A DNA stretch of 64,000 nt from an uncultured Oscillibacter sp. (GCA_910576865.1 CAJTKE010000002.1:62001-126000), one strand, 5' to 3'. Numbered from the stretch's first letter, positions 16,777 through 25,700 are shown. The notes: a model not told the origin generated them from the sequence alone. Made by a program: numbers and translations.

Positions 16777-16989
16777 ATGGATATTTTTGCTGAGCGCCTG
16801 AAAAGCCTCCGTAAAGAAAAACGCTTTACGTCCAAAGAGGTTGCGGAATATTTGGGCATTGGGCAAAGGGCGTATCTCTATTATGAATCAGCAGTCCATT
16901 ACCCCGATGTTCCCGGCCTGATGAAGCTGGCCGATTTGTTTGAAGTTTCCACGGATTACCTGTTGGGCAGGTCTGAGGAGAGATTGTAG
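16777..16989 (+). CDS. XRE-family transcriptional regulator (small)
   Basis: 70 aa. A single Cro/CI helix-turn-helix fills the protein (LKSLRKEKRFTSKEVAEYLG ... DLFEVSTDYLLGR). The ATG at 16777 follows AAGGGGGG; an upstream in-frame GTG lies inside the operator and is rejected. Likely autoregulates through the palindromes just upstream and also controls the divergent 82-aa gene. The TAG stop codon lies in the left end of a GTAGGGG repeat. Confidence 0.8.
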   Translation: MDIFAERLKSLRKEKRFTSKEVAEYLGIGQRAYLYYESAVHYPDVPGLMKLADLFEVSTDYLLGRSEERL

Positions 16990-17071
16990 GGGGCGGGCTC
17001 CGTCCCGCCCCGTCCCCCCCAGAACCACGGCAGTTTCGGAAGAACGAGAGGGGACAGAGCCCCTCCCCTAC
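16986..17071. repeat. GTAGGGG...CCCCTAC palindromic intergenic repeat, copy 1
   Basis: Begins GTAGGGGGCGGGCTCCGTCC and ends GCCCCTCCCCTAC. The ends are inverted copies and there is an inner GGGCGGG/CCCGCCC hairpin. Related copies lie at 23158, 30988 and 43533. Confidence 0.65.
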
Positions 17072-17098
17072 GGAGACCTTCAACGGAGGTGAACAACC

Positions 17099-18406
17099 AT
17101 GCACGTAACAGTGATAGGCGCCGGCCTTGCCGGCAGCGAGGCCGCTTGGCAGCTGGCCAAGAGGGGCGTCAGCGTGACTCTTCGCGAGATGAAGCCGGAG
17201 AAGAAGACCCCGGCCCATGAGACCGAATACTTCGCCGAGCTCTGCTGCTCCAACTCCCTGCGCAGCGACCAGCTGGAGAACGCCGTGGGCCTCCTCAAGG
17301 AGGAGCTCCGCCGCCTGGACTCCCTGATCCTCTCCTGTGCCGACGCCACCCGGGTGGAGGCCGGCGGGGCCCTGGCGGTGGACCGGCACGGCTTCGCCCG
17401 GCTGGTGACGGAGCGGATCAGAAGCCATCCCAACATCACCGTGGTCCCCGGGGAGGTCACCGAGCTTCCCGAGGGGGAGGTCATCGTGGCCTCCGGCCCC
17501 CTGACCTCCGACGCCCTGGCGGAACGCCTCCAGACCCTGCTGGGGGACGACTCCGCCCTCCACTTCTACGACGCGGCGGCCCCCCTGGTCTCCGCCGAGA
17601 GCATCGACATGGAAAAGGCCTGGATGGGCTCCCGCTATGACCGGGGCACGGCGGACTATGTGAACTGCCCCATGGACGAGGGGGAATATGAGGCGTTCTG
17701 GCAGGCCTTGACCACCGCCCAGGAAGCGGAGGTCCACGGCTTTGAGGACAAGAAGGTCTTCGAGGGCTGCATGCCCGTGGAGGTCATGGCCCGGCGGGGC
17801 CGGGAAACCCTGTGCTACGGGCCCCTGAAGCCCCGGGGCCTTGTGGACCCCGGGACGGGGAGGGAGCCCTACGCCGTGGTCCAGCTCCGGCGGGACAACC
17901 AGGAGGGCAGCGTCTACAATCTGGTGGGCTTCCAGACCCACCTCCGCTTCCCGGAGCAGCGGCGGGTGTTCTCCATGATCCCTGCCCTTCACGACGCGGA
18001 GTTTTTGCGCTACGGCGTCATGCACCGGAACACGTTTCTGAACTCCCCCCGGCTGCTGGACCGGTACTACCGCCTCAAGGCGGAGCCCCGGATCACCTTC
18101 GCCGGGCAGATGACCGGGGTGGAGGGCTATGTGGAGTCCGCCGCCAGCGGCTTCCTGGCGGGGGTGGAGACGGCGAGAAGACTCCGGGGCCTGCCCCCGG
18201 TGGACTTCCCCCGGGAGACCGCCATCGGGGCCCTGGGGCTGTATGTCTCCAACCAGTCCGTCACGTCCTTCCAGCCCATGAACATCAACTTCGGCATCAT
18301 GCCGCCCCTGGGCCGCCGGGTCAAGGGGAAGCGGAACAAGAACGCGGAGCTCAGCCGGCGGTCCCTGGAGCGCATCGACGGGCTGCGGGAGACCGTTCTG
18401 GAATAA
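17099..18406 (+). CDS. trmFO: Folate/FAD-dependent tRNA (uracil-54-C5) methyltransferase
   Basis: 435 aa. It begins with a FAD-binding GAGLAGSEAAWQLA motif and has the family signatures CCSNSLRS, FAGQMTGVEGYVESAASG and FQPMNINFGIMP. TrmFO makes ribothymidine at position 54 of tRNA with methylenetetrahydrofolate as carbon source and FADH2 as reductant. That links it to folate supply by folT/folC upstream. A GGAGGTG ribosome site precedes the ATG. Full length. Confidence 0.97.
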   Translation: MHVTVIGAGLAGSEAAWQLAKRGVSVTLREMKPEKKTPAHETEYFAELCCSNSLRSDQLENAVGLLKEELRRLDSLILSCADATRVEAGGALAVDRHGFARLVTERIRSHPNITVVPGEVTELPEGEVIVASGPLTSDALAERLQTLLGDDSALHFYDAAAPLVSAESIDMEKAWMGSRYDRGTADYVNCPMDEGEYEAFWQALTTAQEAEVHGFEDKKVFEGCMPVEVMARRGRETLCYGPLKPRGLVDPGTGREPYAVVQLRRDNQEGSVYNLVGFQTHLRFPEQRRVFSMIPALHDAEFLRYGVMHRNTFLNSPRLLDRYYRLKAEPRITFAGQMTGVEGYVESAASGFLAGVETARRLRGLPPVDFPRETAIGALGLYVSNQSVTSFQPMNINFGIMPPLGRRVKGKRNKNAELSRRSLERIDGLRETVLE

Positions 18407-18437
18407 ACAGAAACAGAAGACAAGGGAGGGTTCAAGC

Positions 18438-19484
18438 ATGAAGATCATCGTGGACGCCATGGGCGGGGACAACGCGCCTCTGGCCGTGGTCCAGGGGGCT
18501 CTGGAGGCCCGCAGGGAGTACGGGACCGACATACTCCTGGTGGGCCGGATGGCGGACATCCTGAAGGCCGTGGAGCGGTGCGGGGAGAAGAACCTCCCCT
18601 CCGGGGTGGAGATCCGGGACGCCTCGGAGGTGGTGGAGATCGCCGACGACCCCGCCACCGCCTTCAAGAGAAAGAAGGATTCCTCCCTGACGGTGGGATT
18701 GAACCTGCTGAAAAACGGAGAGGGGGACGCCTTCGTCTCCGCCGGGTCCACGGGGGCTCTGCTTGCCGGGGCCACGCTGGTGGTCAAGCGCATCCGGGGC
18801 ATCCGCCGGGCGGCCATGGGGCCCGTCCTGCCCACGGCGGAGGGGAAAATGCTCCTGTGCGATTGCGGGGCCAACGCCGAGTGCACGCCGGAGTACCTGC
18901 TCCAGTTCGCCTACCTGGGGAATTACTACGCCAAGAGGATGCTGGGCGTGGAGCGGCCCCGGGTGGCCCTTTTGAACATTGGCGCGGAGTCGGAGAAGGG
19001 GGACCCCCTCCGCCAGGAGACCCACGCCCTGCTGACGGCGGCGGGGGAGGCCGGGCGGCTGAACTTCGTGGGCAATCTGGAGGCCGGGGACGCCATGCTG
19101 GGCGGGGCCGACGTGCTGGTGGCCGACGGCTTCACCGGGAACGTCATGCTGAAATCCCTGGAGGGCACCGCAAAGTTCCTCCTGAAGGAATTGAAGAAGG
19201 TTTTCCTCTCCAGCGCGAAGACGAAGATCGCGGCGGGGCTGGTGAAGGGGGACTTGGCGGAGATGAAGAAGCTGCTGGACCCCGGCGAGGTGGGGGGGAC
19301 CCCCTTCCTGGGAATTTCCAGGCCGGTGATCAAGGCCCACGGCTCCTCCGACGCCCGGGCCATCCGCAACGCCATCCTCCGGGCGGAGGAATACGCCGCC
19401 AGCGGCTTCATCGCCGACATCCAGGAGAACATCGAATTGATGAAAGTCGGGGCGGCTGGGCAAAATTTGCCGGATGCCCCTTGA
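18438..19484 (+). CDS. plsX: Phosphate acyltransferase PlsX
   Basis: 348 aa. The start MKIIVDAMGGDNAPLAVVQGA is diagnostic, followed by SAGSTGALLAGA and the TGNVMLKSLEG motif. It converts acyl-ACP to acyl-phosphate, the donor for PlsY in phospholipid synthesis. The gene next door encodes ACP, as in many Firmicutes. GGGAGGG ribosome site. The acpP promoter overlaps the plsX stop codon. Confidence 0.96.
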   Translation: MKIIVDAMGGDNAPLAVVQGALEARREYGTDILLVGRMADILKAVERCGEKNLPSGVEIRDASEVVEIADDPATAFKRKKDSSLTVGLNLLKNGEGDAFVSAGSTGALLAGATLVVKRIRGIRRAAMGPVLPTAEGKMLLCDCGANAECTPEYLLQFAYLGNYYAKRMLGVERPRVALLNIGAESEKGDPLRQETHALLTAAGEAGRLNFVGNLEAGDAMLGGADVLVADGFTGNVMLKSLEGTAKFLLKELKKVFLSSAKTKIAAGLVKGDLAEMKKLLDPGEVGGTPFLGISRPVIKAHGSSDARAIRNAILRAEEYAASGFIADIQENIELMKVGAAGQNLPDAP

Positions 19485-19510
19485 CAGCACGGCGGCTGTT
19501 GCCGTATGAT
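19481..19510 (+). promoter_or_regulatory. acpP promoter
   Basis: Consensus -35 TTGACA, 18-bp spacer, -10 TATGAT. The -35 contains the plsX stop codon, so acpP can be transcribed strongly and independently. Confidence 0.7.
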
Positions 19511-19568
19511 GGCTTCATGAAAAGCCTGCCGTCTCAAGGCAGTCAAGTCTATAAGGAGTGAAGCGGCA

Positions 19569-19817
19569 ATGTCAAACGACGAGATTTTGAATATCCTGCG
19601 GGAGCTTGTGGCGGAACAGTTCGCCAAGGAGCCGGAGGAGATCACCATGGATACCGCCTTTGAGGGGGACCTGGGGGCGGACTCCGTGGATCTGGTGGAG
19701 CTGGTCATGGCCATGGAGGAGGAGTTCGAGATCGGCGAGATCGAGGAGGAGGAGCTCTCTTCCCTCAAGACCGTGGGCGACGCGGTGAACTATCTGGCTG
19801 GCAAGCTGAACAAGTAA
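19569..19817 (+). CDS. acpP: Acyl carrier protein
   Basis: 82 aa, acidic. The phosphopantetheine attachment site is the serine in LGADSVDLVELVM. It carries growing acyl chains in fatty acid synthesis and supplies PlsX. AAGGAG ribosome site. Placed between plsX and rnc. Confidence 0.96.
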   Translation: MSNDEILNILRELVAEQFAKEPEEITMDTAFEGDLGADSVDLVELVMAMEEEFEIGEIEEEELSSLKTVGDAVNYLAGKLNK

Positions 19818-19853
19818 ACGCGTGCCCGCCGGGAGCGGGCGCGGAGAAAGCCC

Positions 19854-19880
19854 GCCCCGTGATTCCACGGGGCGTCCTTT
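19854..19880 (+). terminator. Possible weak terminator or RNA hairpin between acpP and rnc
   Basis: GCCCCGTG-ATTC-CACGGGGC, an 8-bp stem, followed by GTCCTTT. The T-run is short, so partial termination or an RNase III-type processing stem are both possible. Confidence 0.4.
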
Positions 19881-19898
19881 CAGAGAGGACCGGCTGAT

Positions 19899-20588
19899 AT
19901 GCAGGAACTGGAGAAAAAACTGGAATATGTCTTTCAGAACCGGGCGCTGCTGGCGGAAGCACTGTGCCACAGCTCTTACGCCAACGAGCACCGGGCGGAC
20001 CACCTGTCCAGCAACGAGCGGCTGGAGTTCCTGGGGGATTCGGTGCTGGGCTTCGTGACGGCGGAGTTCCTGTTCACCCAGCACCCGGACCTGCCGGAGG
20101 GGGACCTGACCCGCATCCGGGCGGCCCTGGTCTGTGAGCAGAGCCTTTATGAGGTGGCCAGGAAGCTGAACCTGGGGGCCTATCTGCGCCTGGGCCGGGG
20201 AGAGGAGTCCGGCGGGGGCCGGACCCGGACCTCCATCCTGGCGGACGCCACGGAGGCGGTTTTCGCCGCCGTGTACCTGGACGGGGGCATCGCCGCCGCC
20301 TCGGCGCTGATTCACCGCTGTGTGCTGGACGCGGAGCGGGAAGAGGTGGTGGAGGAGCGCCGCCGGGACTACAAGACGGCCCTCCAGGAGCTGGTCCAGC
20401 GTCAGGCGGATCAGGTGCTGACCTACCGCATGGTGGGGGAGCGGGGCCCGGATCACGCCAAGACCTTCGCGGCGGAAGTGCTGCTGAACGGGACGCCCAT
20501 CGGCTCCGGCTCCGGCCACAGCAAAAAGGAGGCGGAGCAGGCCGCCGCCCGGGGCGCGCTGGAAAGCCTCTCGAATGAAGGAAACTGA
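19899..20588 (+). CDS. rnc: Ribonuclease III
   Basis: 229 aa. The catalytic domain has the signature NERLEFLGDSVL, and the second acidic site DATEAVFAAVYLDGG. The C-terminal double-stranded RNA-binding domain spans about 155-225. It cuts double-stranded RNA in rRNA maturation and mRNA decay. Preceded by acpP; a strong terminator follows. Confidence 0.96.
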   Translation: MQELEKKLEYVFQNRALLAEALCHSSYANEHRADHLSSNERLEFLGDSVLGFVTAEFLFTQHPDLPEGDLTRIRAALVCEQSLYEVARKLNLGAYLRLGRGEESGGGRTRTSILADATEAVFAAVYLDGGIAAASALIHRCVLDAEREEVVEERRRDYKTALQELVQRQADQVLTYRMVGERGPDHAKTFAAEVLLNGTPIGSGSGHSKKEAEQAAARGALESLSNEGN

Positions 20589-20598
20589 AGAAGGAAGA

Positions 20599-20627
20599 CC
20601 CCCCGGCGGAGCTCCGCCGGGGGGTTC
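20599..20627 (+). terminator. rnc terminator
   Basis: A 12-bp stem (CCCCCCGGCGGA / TCCGCCGGGGGG) followed by TTCTT. Confidence 0.8.
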
Positions 20628-20650
20628 TTGTGTGAATGGGGGAATCGAGG

Positions 20651-22429
20651 TCAGTTGTCCCAGTCCACGTACTCGAAGGCGGTGGCCGGGACGAGGCCGT
20701 GCTCCGGGAACTCCGCTCCCTCCAGCACGAAGGTGTACCGGATGTGATCCCGGACGTTCAGCAGCACCGCCAGGGGCACCTCCGCCGCGTTGAAGTCCAG
20801 GTAGCCCAGGCTGTTCTCCATGCGGACGTAGTAGTGGGTGTCGCCGCCGATGACCGCGCTGCGGATCTCCGCCACGACGCCCTCCTGCTCCTGGGCGTCC
20901 CCGGCGGCGGGGGTCTGCTCCCCGGCGGCGATGAGGCCCCGGTGGGCCAGGGTCTGGCGGTAGTTCATCTCGCACTCCGCCACCGTTGAGCCGGTGGAGA
21001 CCACGTCATACTGCTGGACGTTGACCATGGCGAACATCTTCACCAGTCCGTCCGCGCCCTTCAGGGCCATGAAGTACGTGGGCTGGCCCGCGATGTTCAG
21101 CAGCAGGGGGAAGGTGGCCTTGTAATTCATCATCTGGACCTGGCTCTGGGCGGAGTCCATGGCGGAGAACTCCTCCGCCCCGGCGATGGGATAGAAATGG
21201 GTGTCCTTGGTCCGCTGGTTGGAGAGGATGAAGCCGATGTTGGACTCGTCCGAGGTGACGGAGGTGACGCCGGTGTACATATAGACGTCGTCCTCCAGGG
21301 CGATATAGTTGTAGCCCTCCGTGGTGACGGTGACGTCCTTCTGTCCGAATATGGAGTTCAGGAAGCCGTTGTGATACATGCCGTAGAAATCATACTGCTG
21401 GATGATGATGTCGGCGGAATACATCTGGTCCACCCAGCTGGGGACCTGCTCATGGTATTCGCTCTCTCCGGTGATGGCGTTCACCAGCACCGCCCCCTTC
21501 ACGTCCACGCCGCCGAAGAGGCCGATGGTCCGCACGATGCGGGAGCAGACCCAATAGGGCGTGCCCTCCTCGTCAATCTCGAAGACCGGCTCGTCGAACA
21601 TCATGGTGGGGTAGTGGAACCGGAGGTGCCGGTAGAGGTTCCGGCCGAAGTGCTCCGCGATGGTGTACTTCATGCCCTCCGGCAGGCGGACCACCTCCGC
21701 CTCCTGGCTGACCATGTCGATGATGATATAGGCCGGCAGGCCGTCCTTCCGGTTGGTGAACCACTTGATGAGGTCCCCGTAGCGCAGGGAGGTCACCCGC
21801 ACCGGGCGGCCCTGGTAGTTGATCTGGGTGTAAGAGGGGAGAATCTCGAACTGGGACACCATGTCCGCCAGCTCGCCCAGCTTCCGGGTGCCCAGACGGG
21901 CGGCGGAATCCTTGTCCAGCATGGGAATCTGGTCATAGCTGATCTCCTCCACCTCAGCGGTGAAGTCCCCGGCCTGGATGGAGAGGAGTTTGGAATAGCT
22001 CCCCGCCCGGAGGACCACCCAGCTGCTGAGAGCCCCCAACGCCAGGGCGATGATCAGGACGACGACCGCCAGGAAGGGAATGGCGCACTGCTTGCGGACG
22101 AAGTGGAAGTAGCCCTTGACGCCGCCGTCGGTCTGGAAGCCGGAGGTGAAGACGGCGCAGCCGCAGTACACGGCGCAGAGGAGGAAGGCGAAGACGTAAA
22201 ACTCCTCGGCGTGGAGATTCAGGGCGGGCAGCTCCAGGTAGAAGTAGACCAGACCGAAGACCAGGGTGACCGCCAGATTGATGAGGGTCCGGGTGAAGGC
22301 GTTTCCCATGGCGCGGCGGGGCTTCCGGGCCTTCCGGGGGCGGGGATTGGGCGTCCCGCCCTGGAAATTCTCGGGGTTGAAGCCGCCGCCGAAGGCGTTG
22401 GGACCGCCGAACTGGAATGTAAAGGGCAT
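20651..22429 (-). CDS. Large membrane-anchored protein of unknown function
   Basis: 592 aa from the ATG behind a GGAGGGC site (an upstream in-frame start is less likely). A Gly/Asn/Pro-rich basic N-terminal segment (about 1-45) is followed by three hydrophobic helices, roughly 45-145. A large soluble domain of about 430 residues presumably lies outside the cell. No catalytic motif or known family was recognised. It has its own promoter and lies just after bactofilin. The soluble part is rich in Tyr and beta-strand-like segments. Function unknown. Confidence 0.7.
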   Translation of the reverse strand: MPFTFQFGGPNAFGGGFNPENFQGGTPNPRPRKARKPRRAMGNAFTRTLINLAVTLVFGLVYFYLELPALNLHAEEFYVFAFLLCAVYCGCAVFTSGFQTDGGVKGYFHFVRKQCAIPFLAVVVLIIALALGALSSWVVLRAGSYSKLLSIQAGDFTAEVEEISYDQIPMLDKDSAARLGTRKLGELADMVSQFEILPSYTQINYQGRPVRVTSLRYGDLIKWFTNRKDGLPAYIIIDMVSQEAEVVRLPEGMKYTIAEHFGRNLYRHLRFHYPTMMFDEPVFEIDEEGTPYWVCSRIVRTIGLFGGVDVKGAVLVNAITGESEYHEQVPSWVDQMYSADIIIQQYDFYGMYHNGFLNSIFGQKDVTVTTEGYNYIALEDDVYMYTGVTSVTSDESNIGFILSNQRTKDTHFYPIAGAEEFSAMDSAQSQVQMMNYKATFPLLLNIAGQPTYFMALKGADGLVKMFAMVNVQQYDVVSTGSTVAECEMNYRQTLAHRGLIAAGEQTPAAGDAQEQEGVVAEIRSAVIGGDTHYYVRMENSLGYLDFNAAEVPLAVLLNVRDHIRYTFVLEGAEFPEHGLVPATAFEYVDWDN

Positions 22430-22464
22430 GAGGAAAGCCCTCCTTTCTTTTTCTCTTTGCAAAC

Positions 22465-22493
22465 ATTTTACAGGGAAAGTGTGAACAAATCAA
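22465..22493 (-). promoter_or_regulatory. Promoter of the 592-aa membrane protein gene
   Basis: Minus strand -35 TTGATT, 17-bp spacer, -10 TAAAAT. Confidence 0.5.
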
Positions 22494-22497
22494 GTTT

Positions 22498-22534
22498 GCC
22501 CCATCCGGCGAAAAGTATTTTCGCCGGATGGGGC
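22498..22534 (-). terminator. Bactofilin-gene terminator-like hairpin
   Basis: A 17-bp perfect stem (GCCCCATCCGGCGAAAA and its complement) with a 3-base loop. It is the longest perfect stem seen between host genes. The T-run in either direction is short. Confidence 0.7.
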
Positions 22535-22563
22535 AGGATTTTCTCTCTATGGATGTAGGGGAC

Positions 22564-23043
22564 TCAGGCGTCCTCCTCCGGGAGCTCGGAGGGCTCCAGA
22601 CCCTCCACGTGGGGAGTGGACGCCTGCTCCGGGACCATGGTGGTCCGGCCGTTGAGGCGCCCGCCGTTCTCGATGACGAAGGAGACGGTAGTCACGTCCC
22701 CGTTGATGGTGCCGGTCCGCTCCAGCTGGACGTGGTCGTGAGAGACCAGATTGCCCTCCACCTGTCCGGCGACGCGGATGACGTCCGCCTCCACGGGGCC
22801 CTTCACTCTGCCGGTGGGCGTCACGATGACATAGCCCTTCAGGTTGACCTCACCCTCCACGGTGCCCTCGATCTGGACCACGCCCTCGCCACGGAGCTGT
22901 CCGGTGACGATCAGGTCCTTCGCGATGACGGTGTTGCTCCGGGGTTCGGGAAGCTCGGGGATGTCTTCGCCCTCCCGCCGGGCGCCGTCGGTCTGGGACT
23001 CCATGGCGGGGGCGGTCTTGGGCTGTCCTCCAAAGAAAGCCAT
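22564..23043 (-). CDS. Bactofilin (polymer-forming cytoskeletal protein)
   Basis: 159 aa. The central part (about 40-135) is the bactofilin beta-helix (DUF583), seen as repeating units such as IAKDLIVTGQLRGEGVVQIEGT and VEADVIRVAGQVEGN. Both ends are disordered and acidic. Bactofilins self-assemble into filaments that place cell-wall enzymes and other proteins. The ATG has a GAGGTGA site; an upstream start would have no ribosome site. Confidence 0.9.
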   Translation of the reverse strand: MAFFGGQPKTAPAMESQTDGARREGEDIPELPEPRSNTVIAKDLIVTGQLRGEGVVQIEGTVEGEVNLKGYVIVTPTGRVKGPVEADVIRVAGQVEGNLVSHDHVQLERTGTINGDVTTVSFVIENGGRLNGRTTMVPEQASTPHVEGLEPSELPEEDA

Positions 23044-23073
23044 TTCTTTCACCTCGCTTGCGAAATTGAGGTT

Positions 23074-23102
23074 AGTATACCATAATCCACCAGGAAATAC
23101 AA
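23074..23102 (-). promoter_or_regulatory. Bactofilin promoter
   Basis: Minus strand -35 TTGTAT, 17-bp spacer, -10 TATACT. Confidence 0.6.
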
Positions 23103-23157
23103 GCCCGGGAAAGGACAAACTCCCTGGGGAGGCCTCCAAAAAAAGGGAGGGAATTTT

Positions 23158-23185
23158 GTAGGGGCGGCGGGGAACGCCGTCGAAT
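23158..23185. repeat. GTAGGGGCGG repeat, copy 2 (half element)
   Basis: Begins GTAGGGGCGGCGGGGAACGC, the same left end as the copies at 16986, 30988 and 43533. It has no clear right-hand partner and ends at the stop codon of the YkvI-like gene. Confidence 0.5.
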
Positions 23186-24271
23186 TCAGCGGCGGCCCTC
23201 CCGCCGGAGCATGCGGACCCCCGCCGTCAGCATGGGCAGGGCGAAGAGAAGCAGCGCGCCGTAGCAGATGGCGCCGTAACCCTTGTCGATGAGCTCCGTC
23301 AGACCGAAGGTGGAGACGCAGATCCCCAGGGCTGTCACCATTCCGGTGATCAGAGGCCGGGCAAGCTCGAAGGACCGGCCCCGGAACAGGGATCGTTCAA
23401 TCCGGTCCTCCAGGGCCTTGATGAAGCCGGCGGCGGTCTCGATCAGCGTGCCGAAGAGAGCGATCTCATAGAGGACGTAGAGCCAGGGCAGGTTCAGCCG
23501 GGCGAAGATGGCGGTCACCGGTGTTTCGGAGGCCAGGGCGGCGGGCAGGCCGCTGCCCATGGCCAGCAGCAGCGGGACCGCCGGGGCGGCGCCCAGAATT
23601 CCCGCCAGAACGCCGCGGGCCACGGCCTCCCGGCGGGTCCGGAGGTCCCGGAGGGTGTAGAGAATCATGGAGACGCAGATGAGGTTGTAGGAGGCGTAGC
23701 GCAGGCCGTCGGAGAGCCAGCCGGGACCGATCTCCCCCCGGCGGAGCTCGGCGGCGACGGCGTCTCCGAAGCGGAGGAACACGGCGGCCAGGAAGAGGAG
23801 AAAGACGGCGTAGAGCACATAGGCCCAGAGGGACAGGGCTTTTTCGATGGCCTCCGTGCCCCGCAGGGCCAGGAGAACCACGCCAAGGGACAAAAGCGCC
23901 ACCCCCGCCCCGGGAGGCAGGCCCGTCAGGTCATGGACCATGGCGGCGGCGGTGGCGTTGACCACCCCCAGGACCAGGAGGAGCATGGCGTAAAAACAGA
24001 GGTCGTAGAGAATGCCCGCCCGTCCCAGGAGGCGGCGCATCATGGTCCCGTAATCATAGGCGCGGAAGACCCGGGCGAACTCGAAGGTGACGGCGCAGAG
24101 CGCGGCCCAGCCGGCAGCCGCGGCCCCCAGGCCCAGCAGTCCGCCCAGAAGGCCGTGACTCCCGAAATACCGGGCGATCTCCGCCCCGGTGCCGTAGCCG
24201 CCGCCGATCAGCACGGACTGGAACACCAGCCCCGGTGTCAGATACCAGGTCCATTTCCGCCGCCTGTTCAT
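23186..24271 (-). CDS. YkvI-like multi-spanning membrane protein
   Basis: 361 aa, about ten predicted helices. The N-terminus (YLTPGLVFQSVLIGGGYGTG) resembles the first helix of LeuT-fold transporters such as YkvI. The glycine-rich break in helix 1 is typical of a substrate site. It is probably a permease, but the substrate is unknown. The start at 24271 has an AAGGGGGG site; the longer frame runs into the promoter region of the divergent gene. Confidence 0.65.
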   Translation of the reverse strand: MNRRRKWTWYLTPGLVFQSVLIGGGYGTGAEIARYFGSHGLLGGLLGLGAAAAGWAALCAVTFEFARVFRAYDYGTMMRRLLGRAGILYDLCFYAMLLLVLGVVNATAAAMVHDLTGLPPGAGVALLSLGVVLLALRGTEAIEKALSLWAYVLYAVFLLFLAAVFLRFGDAVAAELRRGEIGPGWLSDGLRYASYNLICVSMILYTLRDLRTRREAVARGVLAGILGAAPAVPLLLAMGSGLPAALASETPVTAIFARLNLPWLYVLYEIALFGTLIETAAGFIKALEDRIERSLFRGRSFELARPLITGMVTALGICVSTFGLTELIDKGYGAICYGALLLFALPMLTAGVRMLRREGRR

Positions 24272-24390
24272 CCGCCATCCCCCCTTGTCCCGCTGCCCCA
24301 TACATATGGCGGGAAGCCGCCGGATATGCGGAAAACCCGCATAGGGGACAAAGACCGGGACATAGGGTTTGGCGAAAGAGGTGATGTCCA

Positions 24391-25668
24391 ATGACAATTC
24401 ATGTGGTGCGGCCCGGGGAGACGGTGGACACCATCGCCGCCGGGTACGGTGTGGCCCCGAGGCAGCTGGCGGAGGACAACGAGCTTCCGCCGGATTTCGC
24501 CCTGGCGGTGGGACAGACGCTGGTGGTGCGGTTTCCCCAGTCGGTCCACGTCGTGTCCGCGGGGGAGACGCTGACCTCCGTCGCGGAGCGGTACGGGACC
24601 ACCGTGCGGCAGCTGTGGCGGAACAACTGGGCCCTGGGCGGCGGGGAGGCTCTGGTGCCGGGGCAGCTTCTGGTGATTTCCTATTTCGACGAGAAGATCG
24701 GCGAGGGCCTGTTCAACGGGTACGCCTATCCCTTCATCTCCCCGGAGCTGCTGGCGGCGGAGCTGCCGTATCTGTCGACAATGGCCCCCTTCACCTACGG
24801 CATCACGGCGGAGGGGGGACTGCTGCCCCTGGACGACGAGGCCATGCTGGAAGCGGCCCGGAAGCGGGGGACGAAGCCGGTGATGCACCTGTCCACCCTG
24901 ACGGAGGCGGGGCAGTTCGACACAGGCCGGGCGGAGTACATCCTGACGGATTACGAGGCCCAGGGGCGGCTGGCGGCGGAGGTTTTGCAGACGGTGCTGC
25001 GGAAGGACTTCGCGGGGCTGGACGTGGACTTCGAGTATCTGCCGGGGCAGCTGGCGGCGGGCTACGCGGCGTTTTTGGGGCGTCTGCGGCAGCTGCTTGC
25101 GGCGCAGGGGCGGTTCCTCTGGGCGGCGCTGGCGCCGAAGACGAATACGCGGCAGAGGGGGCTGCTGTATGAGGGACATGATTACGCCGCCGTGTCGGCG
25201 GCGGTGGATGGGGTGTTGTTGATGACATATGAATGGGGATATACATATGGCCCACCCATGGCGGTGGCGCCGCTCCCCAATGTGCGGGCGGTGCTGGATT
25301 ACGCCGTGACGGAGATCCCGGCGGGGAAAATCTTCCTGGGGGTGCCCAACTACGGCTATGACTGGCCGCTGCCCTTCATTCAGGGGGAGACCAGGGCCCA
25401 ATCCATCTCCAACCAGCGGGCCATCGAGCTGGCGGTCCGGTACGGCGTGCCCATCCAGTACGACGAGACGGCCCGGTCCCCCTTCTTCCACTACACCGAC
25501 GCCGGGGGGACCAGCCACGAGGTTTGGTTCGAGGACGCCAGGAGCATGGACGCCAAGCTCCGCCTCATCGCCGAGTACGGCTTCCGGGGGGCGGGATTCT
25601 GGAACCTTATGCGGCCCTTTTCCCAGACCTGGCTGGTGCTGGATTCGCTGTTCAATATTGAGGAATGA
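24391..25668 (+). CDS. SleL/YaaH-like LysM-GH18 cortex hydrolase
   Basis: 425 aa without a signal peptide. Two LysM domains (about 3-47 and 52-96) bind peptidoglycan. A GH18 barrel (about 105-425) carries the catalytic DxDxE motif as Asp211-Val-Asp213-Phe-Glu215. This architecture matches SleL, an N-acetylglucosaminidase that trims spore cortex muramic-delta-lactam peptidoglycan during germination. Lack of a signal peptide fits packaging in the mother cell. GAGGTG ribosome site; a strong terminator follows. Confidence 0.88.
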   Translation: MTIHVVRPGETVDTIAAGYGVAPRQLAEDNELPPDFALAVGQTLVVRFPQSVHVVSAGETLTSVAERYGTTVRQLWRNNWALGGGEALVPGQLLVISYFDEKIGEGLFNGYAYPFISPELLAAELPYLSTMAPFTYGITAEGGLLPLDDEAMLEAARKRGTKPVMHLSTLTEAGQFDTGRAEYILTDYEAQGRLAAEVLQTVLRKDFAGLDVDFEYLPGQLAAGYAAFLGRLRQLLAAQGRFLWAALAPKTNTRQRGLLYEGHDYAAVSAAVDGVLLMTYEWGYTYGPPMAVAPLPNVRAVLDYAVTEIPAGKIFLGVPNYGYDWPLPFIQGETRAQSISNQRAIELAVRYGVPIQYDETARSPFFHYTDAGGTSHEVWFEDARSMDAKLRLIAEYGFRGAGFWNLMRPFSQTWLVLDSLFNIEE

Positions 25669-25700
25669 AAGCGGACCCGGCTTCATGGCCGGGTCCGCTT
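25669..25700 (+). terminator. Terminator of the SleL-like gene
   Basis: A 13-bp stem (AAGCGGACCCGGC / GCCGGGTCCGCTT) with a 6-base loop. Confidence 0.75.
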
